DNA of 64,000 bases, from positions 1 to 64,000 of the forward strand of contig JAXMAR010000043.1 of NCBI GenBank assembly GCA_046350295.1, written 5' to 3'. The stretch comes from JAXMAR01 sp046350295 (GTDB lineage: Bacteria > Planctomycetota > Planctomycetia > Gemmatales > Gemmataceae). Within the stretch, counting starts at the first letter, position 1. Each line of letters starts with the position of its first letter. Position numbers and translations under genes: made by a program. Positions 24,919 to 33,454 of the stretch are shown here, piece by piece. The notes below the pieces were generated by a model that was not told where the DNA came from, made no database searches, and saw nothing but the letters and a program-made list of their open reading frames with translations.

Positions 24919-25231
24919 TGAGAGTATCTCCGACGAAAACAAGCAGGTTCGGTTAGGAGCGAACCTGGATTCTAGTCGGTCGGGGGGGCATTGCAACGCC
25001 AAATGGGATCGGGCTCTCGGCTGAAGGTCCGTTCGGGTCGACCGCCCCGACGGCCCTCGATGTTCCCTCCAGCCCGGACCTTGTGAGCCCGTGACGGCCG
25101 AGGGGGAGTGATTGGAATCCTGAACTGGCCGCCGGGCCCGCGCTTCGCGCATAATGACAGCTGCGGCGCCGCTTGCGCCTGGACGCTTGCCAGCGCACGC
25201 CGACTCGCCTCCGACCAGGGACCGAAATCCG
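24919..25231. other. Divergent promoter region
   Basis: No gene is visible. The gap separates the leftward membrane protein gene from the rightward CobW gene and should contain both promoters. No operator-like palindrome or Zur-type site stands out by eye. Confidence 0.4.
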
Positions 25232-26254
25232 ATGTCCGCCCGCGTTCCCGTCACCGTTCTCACCGGCTTTCTCGGCGCCGGCAAGACGACGCTCCTCAAC
25301 CACATCCTCAGCGCCCAGCACGGCAAACGCATCGCCGTCATCGAGAACGAGTTCGGCGCAGTCGGCGTCGACCAGGAACTGGTCATCGGCGCCGAGGAAG
25401 AAATCTTCGAAATGAACAACGGTTGCATCTGCTGCACCGTGCGCGGGGACCTCATTCGCATCCTCGGCGCCCTCATGAAACGGCGCGACAAGTTCGACTA
25501 CATCCTCATCGAGACCACCGGCCTCGCCGATCCCGGGCCCGTCGCCCAGACCTTCTTCGTCGACCCCGACCTGCACGACAAGCTCCTGCTCGACGGCATC
25601 ATCACCGTCGTCGACGCGAAGCACATCCAGCTGCGCCTGGACGACAGCCGCGAGGCGCGGGAGCAGATCGCCTTCGCCGACGTCATCCTCTTGAACAAGA
25701 CCGACCTCGTTTCGCCCGATGAAGTGGACCGCCTCGAGGAACGCCTTCAGGCACTCAACGCCGCCGCCAAGATCGTTCGCTGCCGGCGCGGCGAGGTCGC
25801 CATGGACCACCTCCTCAATGTCGGCTCCTTCGACCTCGACCGCATCCTCGAGATCGAGCCCGATTTCTTGAAAGAGGCGGGCCATCACGAGCATGACCAC
25901 GAACACGAACACGACCGGCGCCACCACGACCACGAACACGACAAGGAGATAACCTCCGTCGGCATCGTCCTCCCCGGCGAACTCGTCCCCCAGAAGCTCA
26001 ACGAATGGTTCCGCGATCTGCTCATGAATCAAGGACAGGACATTTTCCGCATGAAGGGAGTCCTCAACATCAAAGGCGACGGCAATCGCTTCGTCTTTCA
26101 GGGGGTCCACATGCAGTTCGAGGGGCGCCCGGATCGACCCTGGAAGCCGGAGGAGACGCGGACGAACAAGCTGATCTTCATCGGCCGCAAGCTCGATCGG
26201 GAGGCGCTGGAGGAGGGATTCCGGGCATGTTTGGCAGGCGGACGCAAAGCCTGA
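25232..26254 (+). CDS. CobW/G3E-family GTPase (metal chaperone)
   Basis: Taking ATG 25232 (MSARVPVTVLTGFLGAGKTT) gives 340 residues, typical for the family. An upstream frame to 25154 adds unconvincing sequence. The Walker A is at residues 12-20, the family metal-binding CxCC is GCICC (Cys65, Cys67, Cys68), the Walker B/switch is ETTGLADPGPVAQ and the base-recognition motif is LLNKTDL. A histidine-rich loop (HHEHDHEHEHDRRHHDHEHD, about 216-236) precedes the CobW C-terminal domain (VLNIKGDGNRFVFQGVHMQF). Such proteins deliver zinc or other metals to enzymes. The next gene (WD40) starts 28 bases before this stop, so the two are translationally coupled. Confidence 0.85.
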   Translation: MSARVPVTVLTGFLGAGKTTLLNHILSAQHGKRIAVIENEFGAVGVDQELVIGAEEEIFEMNNGCICCTVRGDLIRILGALMKRRDKFDYILIETTGLADPGPVAQTFFVDPDLHDKLLLDGIITVVDAKHIQLRLDDSREAREQIAFADVILLNKTDLVSPDEVDRLEERLQALNAAAKIVRCRRGEVAMDHLLNVGSFDLDRILEIEPDFLKEAGHHEHDHEHEHDRRHHDHEHDKEITSVGIVLPGELVPQKLNEWFRDLLMNQGQDIFRMKGVLNIKGDGNRFVFQGVHMQFEGRPDRPWKPEETRTNKLIFIGRKLDREALEEGFRACLAGGRKA

Positions 26255-27243
26255 AGAAGTTGTGGCGGGCGGACATCGGCGAACACGTCATCGCCCTCGC
26301 CTGGTCGCCGGACGGCGCGACGCTCGCCGCGGCGGCCGTCGGCGGGCCGGTCTTCCTCTTCGATGGCACGGGAACGGTGACGCAGCGCCTCGAAGGTCAC
26401 GGTTTCGGCACGGCCGATCTCGCCTGGAATCCGAGAACAAGTGTCCTCGCCAGCGCCGGACAGGACGGCAAGGTCCGTCTGTGGGACAGGGCGAACGGGC
26501 AGTCCGTCAAAGCCCTCGAAGGGGGCGCCGCCTGGGTCGATCACGTCGCCTGGAGCGCCGACGGCTCGTATCTCGCAACCGCCGCCGGAAAGAAAGTGCG
26601 GCTCTTCAACCAGGCCGGCGAACCGTTGCGCGAATGGGCGAACCACCCGAGCACCGTCGCCGACATCCAGTGGCGGCCGCGCGGCCTCGAGCTGGCAAGC
26701 GCAGCCTATGGCAAGCTAAGCGTTTTCAAGCCATCGCAGGACGAGCCGCTGCACGTCTTCGAGTGGAAAGGCTCGATGCTCGCCCTCGCCTGGAGCCCGG
26801 ACGGCAAGCACATCGCGACCGGCGACCAGGACAGCACCGTTCACTTCTGGATCGTCAAAACCGGGCGGGACCTGATGATGTCCGGCTACCCGAGCAAGGT
26901 CCGCGAGCTATCCTGGGACCCGACGGGCCGATACCTCGCCACCGGCGGCAGCCCGACGATCTGCGTCTGGGACACCGCCGGCAAAGGCCCCGCCGGAACC
27001 AAGCCGATCGAGCTCGAGGGACACGCGGAGCTGGTCAAGGCGCTGGCGTACCAAAGCTTCGGCCCGTTGCTCGCCTCGGCCTGCGCCGGCGGCCGGCTCG
27101 CGCTCTGGTCCCCCGCCAAAAGCGAGAAGACGCTGACGCAAGAGGCGCACGGCTCCGGCGCGACGCAGCTCGCCTGGGCGCCGGACGACAAGCGGCTGGC
27201 GCTGGGGTGCGAGAGCGGGGAAGTGGCCGTATACTCGGTGTGA
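26227..27243 (+). CDS. WD40-repeat protein coupled to the CobW GTPase
   Basis: ATG 26227 lies inside the end of the CobW gene. The 338-residue product is made of about seven WD40 blades (IALAWSPDGATLAAAAVGG, DLAWNPRTSVLASAGQDGKV, LAWSPDGKHIATGDQDSTVH and so on) with no signal peptide, so it is a single cytoplasmic beta-propeller. WD40 propellers act as protein-binding platforms. The overlap suggests a fixed-ratio complex with the metal chaperone, either as partner or as metal-delivery client, but this is inference from position. No catalytic motif is seen. Confidence 0.8.
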   Translation: MFGRRTQSLKKLWRADIGEHVIALAWSPDGATLAAAAVGGPVFLFDGTGTVTQRLEGHGFGTADLAWNPRTSVLASAGQDGKVRLWDRANGQSVKALEGGAAWVDHVAWSADGSYLATAAGKKVRLFNQAGEPLREWANHPSTVADIQWRPRGLELASAAYGKLSVFKPSQDEPLHVFEWKGSMLALAWSPDGKHIATGDQDSTVHFWIVKTGRDLMMSGYPSKVRELSWDPTGRYLATGGSPTICVWDTAGKGPAGTKPIELEGHAELVKALAYQSFGPLLASACAGGRLALWSPAKSEKTLTQEAHGSGATQLAWAPDDKRLALGCESGEVAVYSV

Positions 27244-27349
27244 CGCGGCAGGATCGTCTCGGAAATCGCTTGCTCCGCCCGCGTCCCGGCGCCACAATCG
27301 GCCTGTCGCATCTCGCGCATGAGCGCCCCCTCTGTGGCCTGAGTGCGTC

Positions 27350-29341
27350 ATGGGTATGGAGATTTTTCTCGTCCTGGTCAGTCTCCTCGTCGTTGGGCTC
27401 CTCATCGTACTGATCGTCCTGCCGATCGTCGCCATCGCCCGTACGGGGCGCATCCGGGAGTTGAGCGAGCGTCTATGGTATCTGGAGCGCGACGTGCGCC
27501 GCCTCAAGCGGGCACGCGCAGAGGAGGAAGCCGGCGCCGAAACCGCGGCACTCCCGGCCGCGCCTGTCGAGCGTGCGCTTCCAGCCCCGCCGCCGCTGCC
27601 GGCCGCCATTTCGCCCGAGGATCTGCCTCTCGCCGAAGCGCTGCCGGACGAGCCGGGACGCCGGCCCGAAGAGCCTCCCCGGCGCCCGCGCCGCCATGAG
27701 CCCGCCGGACGCGAACCGGCCCGCGAGCGCTCCCCTACCCTGGCCGACTTCGAGGCCTGGATCGGCGGGCGCGGTCTCGGCTGGATCGCGGTCATCCTCC
27801 TGCTTTTCACCGGCGCCTTCTTTATCAAGCTCGCCATCGAACATGGCCTCCTCGGCGAGCTGGCCCGCGTCGCCATCGGCCTTGGCATCGCCGTAACGCT
27901 GTGCGTTCTGGGCCTCCGTTCCCACCGGCGCGGCCGGCCCATCTTCAGCCAGATGCTGACCTCGGCCGGCATCATCCTTCTTTACCTCACGACGTTCGCC
28001 AGCTTCGGCTATTACCACCTGTTGCCGCAGCGCCATGCCGCCATCTTCCTGATCGCCATCATTGTCGAGACGGCCGCGCTGGCGCTTTACTACGAGGCGC
28101 CGGCCATCGCCATCATGGCCGTCGTGGGCGGCCTCCTGACGCCGATCCTCCTGCACACCGACCGGGATCAGTACGTCGGCCTCTTCACCTATCTCGCCGT
28201 GTTTAACGCCGGCGTTGTGGGGCTCGCGTTTTTGCGGCGCTGGCCGGCCGTCGCGTCGCTCGCCCTGGCGGGTACCCAGATCCTCTTCTGGGGATGGTAT
28301 GTGCAGAATTACCATCCGCTGAAGCTGAGCGCCGCCATCGTCTTTCAGGCGGTCGTGTTCGCCCTTTACCTTGGCCATGCGGTTGTCCTGCACATTGTGC
28401 GTGGACAGCGGGCCAATCCCGAAGACCTCGCGCGCCAACTGGGAAACGCCTTGTTCGTCGCCGCCGCCGGTTACGTGTTGCTCGACCCGGACTACCACCG
28501 CTGGCTCGGAACCGCCGCCGTCGGCATGGCGACGCTTTACGCGGCGCTCGCCTGGGCCGTCATCACGCGCCGGCCTGACGACCCCGTGTTGCTTCTCGTC
28601 CTGGTCGCGGCAGCGCTCGCCTTCGTCGCGGCCGCGATTCCGCTGCAAGCCGAGGCGGTCTGGATCGCGCTGGCGTGGGGCGTTGTCGCGCTGGCGCTCT
28701 GGTGGTTCGCTCTGCGCATCGGCGCCACGCCGCTACTGGCGTTCGCCGGCTTCTTCTTTGTCCTGGCCCTGGGCCGGCTCCTTCTCGTCGATACGCTCGA
28801 CGCTCATCAGGCGCCTTTCGTCCCGCTTGTCAACCGCTATGCCCTCCCCGCCCTGATGACGGCGGCCTGCTTCCTCGCCGCGGCCATCGCCGGCCGCCGC
28901 TTCCGCGCGGCGGCGCCGGACGCCGTCTTCGTGCTCAGCCGCGTCGTCGGGTTGGTGGGCGTGGCGCTTGTCTGGGTCATATTCTCCGTCGAAGCGTACG
29001 AGTACTTCTGGGTGCAGATTCCTTACGCGACGAGTTGGACCGTGGCGGATCTGCGTCAAAGCGCCCAGACCGCCCTGTCGATTGTCTGGGCCTTGCTGGC
29101 CGTCATCATGCTCGCGGTCGGCTTCCGCTTGCCGAGCCGGCCGCTGCGCTGGGCGGCGCTGGGCCTCTTTGCCATAACCCTCGGCAAGGTGATCCTCATC
29201 GACATGGCCCGATTGCCCGGTTGGTATCGACTGGCCGCTTTCCTGGTGCTGTCGCTGGTCATGCTCGGCGCGGCCTGGGCATATCAAAAACTCAAGCCGA
29301 TCCTGGTCGCGGAGGAGGAGTCGCCTCATGAGACGATGTAA
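27350..29341 (+). CDS. DUF2339 polytopic membrane protein
   Basis: The 663-residue protein opens with a membrane helix (IFLVLVSLLVVGLLIVLIVL) and a coiled, proline-rich cytoplasmic segment (about 40-130). The DUF2339 hallmark follows (GGRGLGWIAVILLLFTGAFF, then IKLAIEHGLLGELARV), with roughly 17 further membrane helices. DUF2339 proteins are widespread and uncharacterised; an envelope or transport role is assumed only from topology. The next gene (DUF3999 type) starts 14 bases before this stop, matching the known genomic pairing of the two families. Confidence 0.8.
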   Translation: MGMEIFLVLVSLLVVGLLIVLIVLPIVAIARTGRIRELSERLWYLERDVRRLKRARAEEEAGAETAALPAAPVERALPAPPPLPAAISPEDLPLAEALPDEPGRRPEEPPRRPRRHEPAGREPARERSPTLADFEAWIGGRGLGWIAVILLLFTGAFFIKLAIEHGLLGELARVAIGLGIAVTLCVLGLRSHRRGRPIFSQMLTSAGIILLYLTTFASFGYYHLLPQRHAAIFLIAIIVETAALALYYEAPAIAIMAVVGGLLTPILLHTDRDQYVGLFTYLAVFNAGVVGLAFLRRWPAVASLALAGTQILFWGWYVQNYHPLKLSAAIVFQAVVFALYLGHAVVLHIVRGQRANPEDLARQLGNALFVAAAGYVLLDPDYHRWLGTAAVGMATLYAALAWAVITRRPDDPVLLLVLVAAALAFVAAAIPLQAEAVWIALAWGVVALALWWFALRIGATPLLAFAGFFFVLALGRLLLVDTLDAHQAPFVPLVNRYALPALMTAACFLAAAIAGRRFRAAAPDAVFVLSRVVGLVGVALVWVIFSVEAYEYFWVQIPYATSWTVADLRQSAQTALSIVWALLAVIMLAVGFRLPSRPLRWAALGLFAITLGKVILIDMARLPGWYRLAAFLVLSLVMLGAAWAYQKLKPILVAEEESPHETM

Positions 29342-30722
29342 GCTCAGCGCCCTTGTCGCCGTTTTTCTGATCGTGAGCGCGTCGCACGCCCAGGACGAAA
29401 AACCGGCGCCGGGCGCCGGCGAAGCCGACCCGGCTCTGGCCGACTGGCAATGGCTCGAGGAGGTCCGCGGCCTGGAAAAAGCGGACGCGAAGTACTACGC
29501 CATCGACGTGCCCCCCAGCGTCTTCGCCAAGGCACGGCCCGACCTCTGGGACCTGCGCCTCGCCGACGCCGGCGGCGTCCGCATCCCTTACGCCAAGCGC
29601 GAGCTGCGGCCGGATGTGCGGCAGGACGAGACGCGCATCCTGCGGCGATTCGACGAGGGAACGAACGAAGCGAAGCGTTACGTGCAAGTCAGCCTCGAGC
29701 TGGGCGATCCCGGGCCGGAGGGGCACAACGAGATCGAGATCGCCACAAGCGGCGCCAACTTCCGCCGCCGCTTGCAGGTGCTGGGCAGCGACAACGAGGA
29801 CTTCAAGGACGCCCTCTCCTTCCTCGACCGCTTCCTCGTCCGCTACGATGTCGACGATCGCACGATCGACATTCGCCGGCTGCACTACGATTTCCGCCGC
29901 TTCCGCTTCCTGCAAGTCCGTGTCTACGCCGACCCGGCCACGAAGGAAGACATCCCGAAGATCGAGCGTGTCACCGTGCGCCGCTCCATCGCCCAGCCCG
30001 GCGTCTACTATCCCTGGACGCCGGCTCAGCTCGGCCCAGTCGATCTCGTCCGCGCCGACGGCAGCCCCGGCTCGGCCTGGCACATTGACTTCGGCGAGAA
30101 AACGCCCTGCGAAAAGCTCCGCTTCGAAGTCTTCGGCGACGAGGTCGACCGGCCCATGCGCCTGCAGATCGCCGACCCGCAGGAGCCGCGCCTCGACATC
30201 GCCGGCTCAATCGAGCGCCGCTGGCACAAGGAGAAAGGCAAGCTTTTCCTCGAATTGGACTTCCCGGAGGTGGTCGCCCAGCGCCTGCGCCTGATCGTTA
30301 CCGATTACGCCAACCCGCCGCTCCAGCTCGGCACGGTCGAATACACCGCGCCGGTGCGACGCCTGATCTTCTCCTTGCCGAACGACAAGAAACCGGCGCC
30401 GCCGCTGCGCCTTTACTTCGGCAATCTCACCGTCCCCGGGCCGCCCAACTACGACATCGAACGCCGGTTGCCGCAACGCCTTGACCCGCCGCCGACTCCG
30501 TTGACGCTGGGCGAGCGCACGGCCAATCCGGCCTACCAGCCGCCGCCGCCGACCCTGAGCGAGCGGGCGCCCTGGCTGATTTACGTGGCGCTGGCGGCGG
30601 CGTGCCTGGCGCTCTTTGGAGTGTTGCTGCTGGTGGCGCGCAAAGCGATGGCGCAGCACGACGCGGAAGCCGCTTCGCGCCGTTCCGAGCCGGGACAACT
30701 GCATCCCGATCAGCCGGGTTGA
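29328..30722 (+). CDS. DUF3999-like exported, C-terminally anchored protein
   Basis: ATG 29328 (GGAGGAG upstream, inside the DUF2339 gene) gives 464 residues. A signal peptide (LSALVAVFLIVSASHAQ) is followed by beta-rich domains (ARPDLWDLRLADAGGVRIPY is the N-terminal DUF3999 signature, with galactose-binding-like segments later) and a C-terminal membrane helix (LIYVALAAACLALFGVLLLV) with a short cytoplasmic tail. It should be displayed outside the inner membrane next to its DUF2339 partner. Function is unknown in all organisms, and the family call rests on the N-terminal pattern plus the pairing. Confidence 0.65.
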   Translation: MRRCKLSALVAVFLIVSASHAQDEKPAPGAGEADPALADWQWLEEVRGLEKADAKYYAIDVPPSVFAKARPDLWDLRLADAGGVRIPYAKRELRPDVRQDETRILRRFDEGTNEAKRYVQVSLELGDPGPEGHNEIEIATSGANFRRRLQVLGSDNEDFKDALSFLDRFLVRYDVDDRTIDIRRLHYDFRRFRFLQVRVYADPATKEDIPKIERVTVRRSIAQPGVYYPWTPAQLGPVDLVRADGSPGSAWHIDFGEKTPCEKLRFEVFGDEVDRPMRLQIADPQEPRLDIAGSIERRWHKEKGKLFLELDFPEVVAQRLRLIVTDYANPPLQLGTVEYTAPVRRLIFSLPNDKKPAPPLRLYFGNLTVPGPPNYDIERRLPQRLDPPPTPLTLGERTANPAYQPPPPTLSERAPWLIYVALAAACLALFGVLLLVARKAMAQHDAEAASRRSEPGQLHPDQPG

Positions 30723-30845
30723 TGAACTCCGGCCGTCCTTGTTGCGGCGCTTGGCCCGTAGTCTGCCGGGGCTCGACGACAGACCGCGAACATCGCGAGA
30801 TTACCAAAGGCCGAGGTCTTGTCCCAGCTCGACAGGAGAAAGTTC

Positions 30846-31147
30846 GTGAAAACCGCGGAAATCGTGGAGACAAGTCAAGGACAGCCGGTTCGGATCCCGG
30901 ACGAGTTTCGTTTCAACGCAAAATCCGTAAGCATTCGCCGCGAAGGCGACGCGGTCGTCCTCGAAGCCGTCAAGGCTAAGAGGCTGTTTCAAAACGGGGA
31001 CTGTCCCTTTACCATCGCCCGGAAAACTGGGTAATCTGACAAAACGAGAGGGACAGTCCCCGTTTTGAAACAGCCTCTAATCAGTGGTTTTTCGACAAGC
31101 TCATGATCACGGACCCCGCTTTCCTTCTGGATCGAAGTATTGGATAA
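30846..31147 (+). pseudogene. AbrB-type (VapB-like) antitoxin gene split by a palindromic element
   Basis: GTG 30846 (AGGAG seven bases upstream) begins VKTAEIVETSQGQPVRIPDE, then FRFNAKSVSIRREGD, a swapped-hairpin AbrB/VapB DNA-binding domain. After VKA the frame enters the element at 30980 and would stop at 31034. Removing 30980-31077 plus one copy of the TAA repeat rejoins the frame exactly: VKANQWFFDKLMITDPAFLL and a stop at 31145-31147, giving a normal antitoxin of 67 residues. No PIN-domain toxin follows, so the antitoxin is an orphan. The insertion is recent, because both halves are still readable. Confidence 0.8.
30980..31077. mobile_element. Palindromic MITE-like element, copy 2, with 3-bp target repeat
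   Basis: Perfect 29-bp inverted arms (30980-31008 and 31049-31077) enclose a 40-bp centre. Identical TAA triplets flank it (30977-30979 and 31078-31080). The element interrupts an antitoxin gene, which fixes its exact ends. It shares its arms with the copy at 9340-9431. Confidence 0.85.
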
Positions 31148-31347
31148 GCAGATTGCGGCCAAGCCGTGACGGGAAGCCGCCCCGAACCGCCTAACGCCGC
31201 CTAACGCGGCGTCGGCGGATCGCTCGAGGACAGAGCAGGATGAGGGCGAGATGACGCATGCCGATGCTCCGATCGAAAAAAAAAGCCGCAAGCGCAGGCC
31301 TGCGGCTTTTTCCGTCTATCTATGGCGGCGCGAGCGCGAAAACGGCT
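31148..31347 (-). terminator. Terminator of the spoVG transcript within a gene-free gap
   Basis: The stem AAAAAGCCGCA (31280-31290) with TGCGGCTTTTT (31301-31311) has T-runs on both strands, longer (nine) on the minus strand, so it can stop the leftward ispE-spoVG transcript and possibly rightward ones too. The rest of this 200-base gap shows no gene. Confidence 0.7.
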
Positions 31348-31953
31348 TTAGAAAATGCCGGCCCCGAAGTCGCGCTGGTCGCTGGGCTGGGCGGACTTGG
31401 CTTCCTGGGCGACGCCGTTGTGCGTACCCGAGCGGCCATGGTGCGGGCCGTGGCTGCGGACCTCGCCATTGCGGACCTCGCCGTTGTGGCGGTGGCCGTT
31501 CATCTCGCTGACGACGCCGCTGAAGCCCTCCTCGAAGTCCATGTCGTAATCGTCGTAGCGGCAGACGTAGCCGGGCTGCTTGGAGCGCTCCCGTTCTTCC
31601 TGGAAGGCCTTAATGACGGCGCCCTGGATCACCTCACGGCAGGCGGAGTTGATCGGGTGGGCGATGTCGGCGTGGAGCTTGGCGCGGCCTTCGGTGTCGC
31701 GCGTGGCGCGGTCTTCGACGAGGCGGCCGCCGCAGTTGTTGCAGTGGCGGGCGCGGAGATGGTTCTTGGAGCCGCACTGGGGGCAGCGGTCGGTGAGCTT
31801 GCGGCTGGGCATGGCGACGAACGAGCCTTTGGTTCCTTCGATGATCTTGAGGTCGCGGATGACGAAGGCGTCGTCAAAAGTGACGGAGCAGAACGCCTGC
31901 AAGCGCTCATTGTTGTCTTCCATGAGCTTGATGCGGACTTCGGTGATAACCAC
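31348..31953 (-). CDS. spoVG: SpoVG family regulator with zinc-ribbon insert
   Basis: GTG 31953 with AAGGAG seven bases upstream gives 201 residues. The start VVITEVRIKLMEDNNERLQA, then FCSVTFDDAFVIRDLKIIEG and FVAMPSRKL is the SpoVG fold. Firmicute SpoVG is about 95 residues. Here a zinc ribbon (CPQCGSKNHLRARHCNNCGG, four Cys) follows at about residues 58-77, then the family's C-terminal helix (HPINSACREVIQGAVIKAFQ) and a long Gly/His/Asn-rich tail. SpoVG proteins bind nucleic acid and affect division and virulence genes. It lies downstream of ispE as in many bacteria, separated by 86 bases containing a palindromic repeat. Confidence 0.85.
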   Translation of the reverse strand: MVITEVRIKLMEDNNERLQAFCSVTFDDAFVIRDLKIIEGTKGSFVAMPSRKLTDRCPQCGSKNHLRARHCNNCGGRLVEDRATRDTEGRAKLHADIAHPINSACREVIQGAVIKAFQEERERSKQPGYVCRYDDYDMDFEEGFSGVVSEMNGHRHNGEVRNGEVRSHGPHHGRSGTHNGVAQEAKSAQPSDQRDFGAGIF

Positions 31954-31982
31954 AGTTGTTCTCCTTAATGATGCTGTGGCCT

Positions 31983-32033
31983 GGCGAGCCGGGGGGCGTG
32001 AGCCCCCGGAGTCCGGGCTAGCCCGCGGGGGAG
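31983..32033. repeat. GC-rich palindromic (REP-like) repeat between ispE and spoVG
   Basis: The stem CCGGGGG (31989-31995) with CCCCCGG (32003-32009) encloses GCGTGAG, and a second GC-rich inverted stretch (GTCCGGGCTAGCCCGCGG) follows. It lies in the short space between two likely co-transcribed genes. A degenerate version occurs near 6686-6710. Confidence 0.5.
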
Positions 32034-32039
32034 GGGCTC

Positions 32040-32984
32040 TCAAGGCGGGAGCGGCGACGCGCAGCTCCGAACGACATACACCTTGTCGTTTTGATCGAGC
32101 GGCGAGCGGGCATAGGCCCGCGCCAGATCCTTGGCCTCGGCGCGGCTGCGGCACAACGCGAAGACGGTGCTGCCGGAGCCGCTCAGGAGCGTCTGCATCG
32201 CCCCTAGTTCTCGCAGCTTTCCCAGGTAGTCGGGGAGCCGCGGCGCGAGTCGTTGGGCCGATGCGCAGAGGCGGTTATGCAACCCGCGAGAAATCCCGTC
32301 AATATCTCCTTCGCGGAGGGCGGCGCGGAGCGAGTCGGCGAGTGCGGGGACGCAGGCCGCGGTTTTCGGGTGGGGGGTGGGCGCCCCCGGGTCGACGCCG
32401 CGCTCGTCGGCGTTCAGACCGCGATAGACTTCGGCGGTGGAGCAGCCGAACGGCGGGGCGACGAGGACGAAGTAGAGGCGAGCGCCGACGCTGAGCGGTT
32501 CGACGATCTCGCCGCGGCCGGTGCACCAGGCGGCGTCGGCCTTGACGAAGAAGGGGACATCGCTGCCGAGCTGGGCGCCGAGATCGGCCATGTCTTCCCT
32601 CGTCAGCTTGAGGTCCCAGAGCCGGTCCAGAGCGAGGAGCGTTGCCGCCGCATCGCTCGAGCCGCCCCCGAGGCCTGCCTGCATGGGGATGCGTTTGAGC
32701 AGCCGGATCGCCGTTCCGAGCTTTCGGCCGGCGTGCTGTTGCAGCAGCGCCCAAGCCTTGACGATCAAGTTGTCTGGCCCCGAAGAGAGGTCCGGCCGAT
32801 TGGAGGTCAGCGTGCATCCTTCGGGAGCCGACCGGAAGACGAGCGTATCGAAGAGGTTGACCGCGAGCATCAAGGTGGCGAGGTCATGGTAACCGTCTTC
32901 GCGCTTGCGGAGGATTTCCAGGAACAGGTTGATCTTGGCCGGCGCCCGGGCGACCACGCTGTCAGCGATGGAGAGGAGACGCAT
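32040..32984 (-). CDS. ispE: 4-diphosphocytidyl-2-C-methyl-D-erythritol kinase
   Basis: The 314-residue enzyme starts at ATG 32984 (MRLLSIADSVVARAPAKINL). Landmarks of the GHMP kinase IspE are all present: APAKINLFLEILRKREDGYH at the N-terminus, the glycine-rich ATP loop PMQAGLGGGSSDAAATLLAL, LGSDVPFF, and the C-terminal MQTLLSGSGSTVFAL. It phosphorylates CDP-methylerythritol in the non-mevalonate isoprenoid pathway in the cytoplasm. A longer frame upstream lacks a ribosome site. The following gene is spoVG. Confidence 0.92.
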   Translation of the reverse strand: MRLLSIADSVVARAPAKINLFLEILRKREDGYHDLATLMLAVNLFDTLVFRSAPEGCTLTSNRPDLSSGPDNLIVKAWALLQQHAGRKLGTAIRLLKRIPMQAGLGGGSSDAAATLLALDRLWDLKLTREDMADLGAQLGSDVPFFVKADAAWCTGRGEIVEPLSVGARLYFVLVAPPFGCSTAEVYRGLNADERGVDPGAPTPHPKTAACVPALADSLRAALREGDIDGISRGLHNRLCASAQRLAPRLPDYLGKLRELGAMQTLLSGSGSTVFALCRSRAEAKDLARAYARSPLDQNDKVYVVRSCASPLPP

Positions 32985-33454
32985 CAGCGGGAGAGGGCGG
33001 GGGGAGGAGCGAGCCGTCCCTGGAAGCATGACATGACCCGAGGAACTCCTTTTCTGCGGGAAGGCCTGTCCTTGGCTGGATGGGCGTCATCCCTGGGTGT
33101 CGATCGAGTAGCGCTGGGGAAGAAGTTTACATGAAGGCAAGCCGGGCTGTCAATAGTTTTGGCAAGCGAGGAAGGTTGCGCTGGTTTGCAATGAGCTGAT
33201 CCCTGAAGTCCGAGATGCTGCCGTCGCAGGAAGCGTCTCGCCCCATTTCGGTGCGAAGGTGTCGGGCGTCCACCTGTGCGGATTCGGCGAACTTGAACAA
33301 CCAAGGCGTGCAATCCGCAACAGGACGGAGATGCAAGAGAGTGCATCCTTCTCGCGTGACGACGCTTACAGCGGGAGTTCTTTCTCCTTGCTGTTCGGCA
33401 CGTGAGTTGCCGCCTTTCCTGTCCAACCCAGGTTGCCGACGGGAGGGTACAGCC
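32985..33454. other. Gap between ispE and the FG-GAP gene
   Basis: No supported gene. A minus-strand frame ending at 33127-33131 reads plausibly at its C-terminus (REGCTLLHLRPVADCTPWLF) and might be a remnant, but there is no start with a ribosome site. The promoters for ispE (left) and the exported repeat protein (right) should be here. Confidence 0.35.

Noticed and set aside
30723..31250. A full toxin-antitoxin module
   Set aside because: Only the antitoxin remains readable; no PIN-domain or other toxin frame follows or precedes it.
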